Shown: piece after piece, positions 41,699 to 46,406 of the stretch
How the letters are laid out: every line of letters begins with the position of its first letter
Numbering within the stretch: the stretch's first letter is position 1
Assembly: GCF_000235425.2 (NCBI RefSeq)
Contig: NZ_KI912266.1
Coordinates: 1,522,000-1,568,405, forward strand
Direction: 5' to 3'
Length of the DNA stretch: 46,406 bases
DNA from: Pseudofrankia saprophytica
GTDB lineage: Bacteria; Actinomycetota; Actinomycetes; Frankiales; Frankiaceae
The notes under the pieces: model-generated
What the model was told of the DNA's origin: nothing
The model's database searches: none
The model's input: only the letters and a program-made list of their open reading frames with translations
Program-made: the position numbers and the translations under genes

Positions 41699-42637
41699 AT
41701 GGACACCGAACAGCTGCGCGCGCTGTTGACCGAGGTGGCCGCCGGTCGGGTCGACACGGACGAGGCGATGGCTCGGCTCGCGGCCGGGCCGCTCGGCGAC
41801 GGCGCCGGTTTCGTGGACCTCGGGTACGCGCGGGTCGACACCCACCGCGGCGTGCGCACCGGGGACCCGGAGGTCGTCTACGCGGCTGGCAAGACGGCGA
41901 CCGAGACCGTCGGCATCGTGACCGCGCTGCGCGCGGCGAGCGGTGACGGCCGGCCCACCCTGGTCACCAGGGCCGGCAGGGAGACGGTCGACGCTCTGCT
42001 CGCCCACTGGCCGGACGCCATGGTGACCGACCGAGCCCGCCCGCTGGCCACCGTCGCCGTCGGCCAGCTCCCGCCGGCCCGCGGCCGGGTCGTCGTCGTC
42101 TGCGCGGGGACCTCAGACACGCCGGTCGCCGACGAGGCGGCCCTCACGGTCGCGGCCAGCGGCGCGGGTGTCGAGGTGCTGTGCGACGTCGGCGTGGCCG
42201 GGCTGCACCGGCTGCTCGCGGTGCGCGACGTGCTCGCGGGCGCCGACTGCCTCGTGGTGGTCGCCGGGATGGAAGGCGCCCTGCCCAGCGTGATCGGCGG
42301 CCTGGTCGGAGTGCCGCTCGTCGCCGTGCCCACCAGCGTCGGATACGGCGCCGCGTTCGGCGGGCTCGCGGCGCTGCTCGGGATGCTCACGGCATGTGCG
42401 CCCGGGATTGCCGTTTGCAACATCGACAACGGCTTCGGCGCCGGCCTGTTCGCCGCGCGGGTCGCCCGCGCCACCGCCGGCGCCCGCGGCACGACGGCCG
42501 TCACACCCGACGTCACCGAAGCGGGCGTCGACGACGGCCGCGACGGCCGCGGGCCGCGGGCCCCGGTCGCGGCCGTCCCGAGGCCGGTGGGGCCGGCCGA
42601 ACCGGCCGAACCGGTGGGGCCGGTCGGGCCGCGATGA
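41699..42637 (+). CDS. larB: Nickel-pincer cofactor biosynthesis protein LarB
   Basis: 312 residues. ATG 41699 is chosen for GGAGGTGAG about 10 nt upstream; GTG 41684 is in frame. The N-terminal helical part (MDTEQLRALLTEVAAGRVDTDEAMARL, DLGYARVDTHRGVRTGDPEVVYAAGK) is followed by a PurE-like domain: VVVCAGTSDTPVADEAALT, CDVGVAGLHRLL, VVVAGMEGALPSVIGGLVGVPLVAVPTSVGYG, and TAC233APGIAVCNIDNGFGAG. C233 corresponds to the cysteine that forms an adduct with nicotinate adenine dinucleotide in characterised LarB. LarB carboxylates that substrate and cleaves the phosphoanhydride. The Pro/Arg C-terminal tail is extra. The stop overlaps the larC ATG. Confidence 0.94.
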   Translation: MDTEQLRALLTEVAAGRVDTDEAMARLAAGPLGDGAGFVDLGYARVDTHRGVRTGDPEVVYAAGKTATETVGIVTALRAASGDGRPTLVTRAGRETVDALLAHWPDAMVTDRARPLATVAVGQLPPARGRVVVVCAGTSDTPVADEAALTVAASGAGVEVLCDVGVAGLHRLLAVRDVLAGADCLVVVAGMEGALPSVIGGLVGVPLVAVPTSVGYGAAFGGLAALLGMLTACAPGIAVCNIDNGFGAGLFAARVARATAGARGTTAVTPDVTEAGVDDGRDGRGPRAPVAAVPRPVGPAEPAEPVGPVGPR

Positions 42638-44175
42638 CGCGACGGGTTGGCTGGCTGGACCTGTCCTGCGGAGCGAGCGGCGACATGCTGCTGGGCGCCC
42701 TGGTTGGTGCCGGGGTGCCGCTCGGCGCCATCGCCGGCGCCGTCGACGCGCTGGGGCTGCCCATCAGGCTCGAGGCGAGCCAGGTACGGCGCGCCGGCCT
42801 CGCCGCGACCAAGGTCGACGTCGTCGTGCCCGCTGACGACACCGTCCGCACCTGGGGTGACGTCCGCGGGCTGCTCGCCGGCGCGCCCTTGGCCGAGCCG
42901 GTCAGGGTCCGCGCGGCGGCCACCTTCGCCGCGCTCGCGGCGGCCGAGGCACGGGTGCACGGGATCGCGCCGGATGAGGTCCACTTCCACGAGGTCGGCG
43001 CGCTGGACGCCATCGCCGACGTGGTGGGCGTGAGCGCCGGCCTCGCCTATCTCGGGCTGGACGAGCTGGTGGCCACCGCGGTCGCGCTCGGCGGTGGGCG
43101 GGCCAGGACGGCTCACGGCGTGTTGCCGGTTCCCGTGCCCGCCGTGCTGGAGCTGCTGCGGGCGGCGGGCGCGCCGGCCAGCGGAGGCCCGGCGCAGGTC
43201 GAGCTGTGCACGCCGACCGGCGCCGCGATCGTCGTCACGTCGGTGGCCGGCTACGGCCAGCTGCCGCCGCTGCGGGTGACCGCCGTCGGCGCGGGCGCCG
43301 GCACCCGGGACCTGCCCGGCCGTCCCAACGTCGTGCGCCTCGTCCTCGGCGACGCGCTGGAGGAAGCGCTCGGCGGTAGTGGCTGGCGGGGCGGCGGCCA
43401 CTCGCGCCATGACCACTCGCACCGCGGTCACTCGCGCGGTGACCATTCACATGACGGTGACGGCGCCGTCGCCGTCGCCGTCGCTCTCCCGCCCGACCCG
43501 GCAGAGCAGGCCGACGAGGCGGAGCAGGCTGACCAGGCTGACCAGGCCGACGAAACCCGAGACCGCGGCGGGTCCGGAGGGCGAGGCGAGCTGGGTGGTC
43601 TCGTCACCACCGACGAACTGGTGCTGGAGGCCAACGTCGACGACCTCGACCCGCGAGTGTGGCCGTCGGTGCTCGCGGCGCTGCTCGCCGCGGGCGCGGT
43701 GGATGCCTGGCTGACGCCGATCCTGATGAAGAAGGGCCGCCCGGCGCACACGCTGCGCGCGCTGGTGCCACTCGTGGCCGCGCCGGGCGTGCGGGCGGCC
43801 GTCTTCGCGCACACCTCGACCCTGGGGCTGCGCGAGACGGCGGTGCGCAAACATGCGCTGGCCCGCGGCGTGCGCGTCGTCGAGGTCGCCGGCCACGCGA
43901 TCCGGGTCAAGGTCTCGCCGGGTCTCGCCGGCGCCCACGTCGACGACAGCGGTGCCGGCGACCGGAACGCCGGCGGCCACGTCGGCGACCTTGGAGGTGG
44001 TGATCGGGGTTCCGCTGGCGGCGTGGCCCAGCCCGAGTGGGAGGACGTGGCGCTGGTCGCGGACCGGCTCGGCTGGCCGGCGCGCCGGGTGCTCGCGGCC
44101 GCGAACGCGCTCGCGCACGCCGGCGACTGGTCGGACGTACCCCTGCCCGCCGAGGGCGGCCCCGCCGCGATCTGA
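42634..44175 (+). CDS. larC: Nickel insertion protein LarC with a His-rich insert
   Basis: 513 residues from ATG 42634 (ATGA overlap with larB). It opens VGWLDLSCGASGDMLLGALVGAGV; EVHFHEVGALDAIADVVG and TAHGVLPVPVPAVLELL belong to the N-terminal half. Residues about 255-325 hold a His/Asp-rich stretch (HSRHDHSHRGHSRGDHSHD) and a low-complexity acidic spacer. The C-terminal half (ANVDDLDPRVWPSVLAALLAAGAVDAWLTPILMKKGRPAHTLRALV) is the CTP-dependent cyclometallase part. The gene is one continuous frame, unlike Lactiplantibacillus larC, which needs a programmed frameshift. LarC inserts nickel into the pincer ligand; the His-rich segment probably holds nickel. Confidence 0.94.
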   Translation: MTRRVGWLDLSCGASGDMLLGALVGAGVPLGAIAGAVDALGLPIRLEASQVRRAGLAATKVDVVVPADDTVRTWGDVRGLLAGAPLAEPVRVRAAATFAALAAAEARVHGIAPDEVHFHEVGALDAIADVVGVSAGLAYLGLDELVATAVALGGGRARTAHGVLPVPVPAVLELLRAAGAPASGGPAQVELCTPTGAAIVVTSVAGYGQLPPLRVTAVGAGAGTRDLPGRPNVVRLVLGDALEEALGGSGWRGGGHSRHDHSHRGHSRGDHSHDGDGAVAVAVALPPDPAEQADEAEQADQADQADETRDRGGSGGRGELGGLVTTDELVLEANVDDLDPRVWPSVLAALLAAGAVDAWLTPILMKKGRPAHTLRALVPLVAAPGVRAAVFAHTSTLGLRETAVRKHALARGVRVVEVAGHAIRVKVSPGLAGAHVDDSGAGDRNAGGHVGDLGGGDRGSAGGVAQPEWEDVALVADRLGWPARRVLAAANALAHAGDWSDVPLPAEGGPAAI

Positions 44176-44278
44176 TCCGCGCCGCCCGCGCTGATCCGCG
44201 CCGCTCGCGCTTGACCCCGCGCCACCTGTGCTGATCCGTGCTGACCCGCGTGGCCCGTGCTGATCCGCGCGGCCCGCG
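44172..44278. repeat. Degenerate tandem repeats overlapping the larC stop
   Basis: About five to six units of a 19-20-bp motif (CTGATCCGCGCCGCCCGCG and variants) start at 44172, so the larC stop codon (44173-44175) lies in the first unit. Each unit contains TGATC or TGACC. Confidence 0.75.
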
Positions 44279-44638
44279 AGCCGGCCGCTGACCATGCACG
44301 GGCGGCGCCGTGGTTCCACACTGCTCTGGAGTGAACGGGTGACGACCTCCGTCGTGGGTAACCGTGGGGTGAGTGGTCAGAAGGCGCATGGCACCCACCA
44401 GGGCAAAGTCCCCACCGGACCGGGCGAAGCCCCTCGGATAGGCCCGCCAGAGGGTGGCATGGGACTATGGGGTGGGTGCTTATAGTGATCTTTGGCCATT
44501 TCCGCGCCATGGGCTAGTCCATCGGTGTTCTAGTCACCGGTGGATCCAGCCCCCGACGGAAGGGTTTCCTGTGGACGGAGCGGGCGCCAGGCCGGATCGT
44601 GAGTGCCCCGCCCATGGCGGGGCGGACCGGGCGGGATC
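44279..44638. other. Spacer upstream of the last gene
   Basis: About 360 bp with no gene. It is less GC-rich than the flanks. A TATAGT word at 44481-44486 could be a -10 element for the downstream gene; no clear -35 partner is seen. Confidence 0.35.
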
Positions 44639-46406
44639 ATGAGGAGCGACGCGGACATCGATGCCGGTGACGGGTATCCGCCCTCGCGGTACGCCGGTCA
44701 GCCGCGGGTGGACGTCGCCAGGGCGCCCGCGGGAACGGGCCGTCTCGACCCCACCGCGCTGCCCTTCGCGGCTGGATACCTGGGCCGCGCCGCCGCCGGC
44801 GAGCCCATCGGCGAGCAGGGTGCCGACTTCGGCGGCGCGTACGGTGCCGACGGCCCTCCGAGAACGCCGGGAGTCGGACGCCTGCCGGGCGTGGGCGCGC
44901 ACGGCCAGCTCCCCCCACCCCCACCGCCCCCACCGGTTCCGCCGCCTGGCGGAGAGAACCCGAGGTACGGCGCGTCGGCTGGTCCCGGCTCGGCCGCCCC
45001 CGGCGGCGCTCCGGACGGCCGGCGCCCGCCAGGGCCCGCCGCCTCCAGGCAGGCGCCGGGCGCTCTAGCCGGACCGGGTCGGCCAGGCGGGCCGGGCGGG
45101 TACGGCGCCTCGAATGCTTACGGCGCCCCGAGTGCCTACGGAGACCCGAGTGCCTACGGAGACCCGAACGGATTCGACTCATCGCACGGTCGTGGCGCAC
45201 CTGACGGTCGTGGCGCGCCTGACGGTCGTGGCGTTCCCAACGGTCGTGGCGTTCCCGACGGGTACGGCGCCCCGAACGACCAGGCCTTCGATCCGCGCGG
45301 CTTCGGTGCTCCGGGCGGCTTCGGCGGTTCACCCGGACCCGCGGCGCCGAACGGATTTGGTCGCGCCGAGGTGGCCGACTGGCGATCGGAGGTCGACCTA
45401 GACGGGCGCGCGCACCCCCGCGGCCCGCGGCCCGGTTCGGCGGCCGCTCCGCCGCCCGCGCCGGGCCCCATCGACTTCGATCCGGGCGACCGGATGCCGG
45501 CCCGCCCGCCCGTCTCGCCACCGGGCTCCAACGGTTGGCGCCCCGACCCCTGGGCTCCGGCCCACGCGCAGGCCGGCCCGAACGGGGCCGCGCGAGAGCG
45601 ACGGCCCGATCCGCTCACCGATTTCACCGTCGACGCGTCCGCCTCGCCGGGCGGCCCACCGAGGCCAATGCCCGACGGGTGGTCGGTCGGGGCTCCGGAC
45701 CATCCGTCCACCCACGCCGCCGCGCCGCCGCCGCCGCGTCCGGCCGCCCCGCCGCGTGCCGTGCCCGGCCCGCAGTCGCCCCCGCGGGGCGGGTCGGCGC
45801 CGGGTCCCGGCGGGCCATTCGCGACGGACGGGCGCGTCGAGGACTGGCAGGGGGGCTACCCGGCCCGTGCCCTTCCCGGCGCACCGGCGGATGGTCCCGC
45901 CGCGAGGCCAGCCGGCCCGGCCGAGCAGGCCGCCGGCCGGAACCCGCCGTCCGCCGACCCGTTCGGCGTCGTCGCGCGCGACCCGTTCGTGCTCGGCGGG
46001 CGAGGGCCCGCCAGACCTCCCGCCCCGCCCGCGGGTCCGGCCGCTGAGTTCTCCAACATCCTGGCCCCCGCCAGCGGCACCGCCCGTCAGCCCGCCGACC
46101 CGCGCGAGCCGGCGCGGGAGGGCCACGGTGTTCCTTACGCGCCAGGGCATCCGTCCTGGCCGACCGGCCTCGCCATGGAGAACCCCAACGCCCCATCCCG
46201 GCCACAGACCTCCCGGCAGCCTTCCCAGCCGGCCTCCTACGGTGGCTTCGCCGATCCGGCGGGGGGCCCGGCCGACCTGCCCGGGCCGCCGCGCGTCCCG
46301 GCGGCGAACGGGCGCGGACCCGTCGGCGCGCCGTACGGCCAGAACCAGGCCGGCGCCTTCTCGCCCGCCGGCCCACCGCCGCCGCCCGCACCGCCGGGCA
46401 GGCAGT
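44639..46406 (+). CDS. Large Pro/Gly-rich protein, 3' end outside the window
   Basis: The frame is open from ATG 44639 to the window end (589 codons without a stop); GTG 44603 is the only other in-frame start after an upstream stop at 44600. All visible sequence is low-complexity, rich in Pro, Gly, Ala, Arg and Asp. It has Tyr/Gly repeats (about 45112-45170: YGAPSAYGDPSAYGDP), then DGRGAPDGRGAPDGRG-type repeats (about 45187-45260), and a PPPPPPPPVPPP tract at about 44914-44945. No signal peptide or recognised domain appears before the edge. Long disordered N-termini of this kind precede diverse domains in Frankia-type genomes, so the function cannot be guessed. Confidence 0.6.
   Translation, partial: MRSDADIDAGDGYPPSRYAGQPRVDVARAPAGTGRLDPTALPFAAGYLGRAAAGEPIGEQGADFGGAYGADGPPRTPGVGRLPGVGAHGQLPPPPPPPPVPPPGGENPRYGASAGPGSAAPGGAPDGRRPPGPAASRQAPGALAGPGRPGGPGGYGASNAYGAPSAYGDPSAYGDPNGFDSSHGRGAPDGRGAPDGRGVPNGRGVPDGYGAPNDQAFDPRGFGAPGGFGGSPGPAAPNGFGRAEVADWRSEVDLDGRAHPRGPRPGSAAAPPPAPGPIDFDPGDRMPARPPVSPPGSNGWRPDPWAPAHAQAGPNGAARERRPDPLTDFTVDASASPGGPPRPMPDGWSVGAPDHPSTHAAAPPPPRPAAPPRAVPGPQSPPRGGSAPGPGGPFATDGRVEDWQGGYPARALPGAPADGPAARPAGPAEQAAGRNPPSADPFGVVARDPFVLGGRGPARPPAPPAGPAAEFSNILAPASGTARQPADPREPAREGHGVPYAPGHPSWPTGLAMENPNAPSRPQTSRQPSQPASYGGFADPAGGPADLPGPPRVPAANGRGPVGAPYGQNQAGAFSPAGPPPPPAPPGRQ

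Overview
The window is very GC-rich chromosomal DNA from an actinobacterium, most probably Frankia or a close relative. This rests on the base composition, the long Pro/Gly/Arg-rich disordered tails, the futalosine-type menaquinone genes, and a gene order matching the origin-proximal block of mycobacteria and streptomycetes: ppiA, rhomboid-like, crgA, DUF881, trpG/pabA, pknB, pknA, pbpA, rodA, pstP, fhaB, fhaA, tRNA-Leu. The genus is an inference from sequence features only.

1-12.4 kb: a 5'-truncated hypothetical gene, a GMC oxidoreductase carrying an in-frame repeat insertion, a disordered membrane protein, cyclophilin ppiA, a rhomboid protease with an N-terminal zinc-binding segment, a degenerate methyltransferase-like protein, and a GH15 trehalase/glucoamylase-like enzyme. 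Next come a 0.6-kb palindromic element (element A), a small conserved protein, and a spacer with three DnaA-box-like sites plus a terminator.

12.4-25.4 kb: the cell-division and peptidoglycan signalling cluster. crgA and a DUF881 gene diverge. A minus-strand operon fhaA-fhaB-pstP-rodA-pbpA-pknA-pknB-trpG follows, in which every junction from fhaB to pknB overlaps. It encodes two Ser/Thr kinases, their phosphatase, two FHA readers, a SEDS polymerase and its transpeptidase partner. A tRNA-Leu(CAG) lies upstream of fhaA.

25.4-31.9 kb: about 1.1 kb of gene-free, relatively AT-rich and G+T-skewed DNA, a secreted HNH (DUF1524) lipoprotein, a TetR regulator, a rhodanese, an Fpg/Nei glycosylase, a small zinc-ribbon protein, and a membrane Ser/Thr kinase with an extracellular DUF4352-like domain.

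31.9-46.4 kb: a HAD-LarE fusion, a cold-shock protein with a C-terminal extension, mqnD and mqnB separated by a second copy of the palindromic element (element B), a DUF3027 protein, an MFS transporter, an orphan osmoprotectant-binding lipoprotein, larB-larC, and the start of a large Pro/Gly-rich protein that runs off the window. LarB, LarC and LarE together make the nickel-pincer nucleotide cofactor, but no LarA-type enzyme is visible here.

The most unusual signal is the pair of elements A and B. Each is a large inverted repeat built from hairpin modules with a nearly constant loop and covarying stems. Both sit between codirectional genes in the same orientation relative to transcription.
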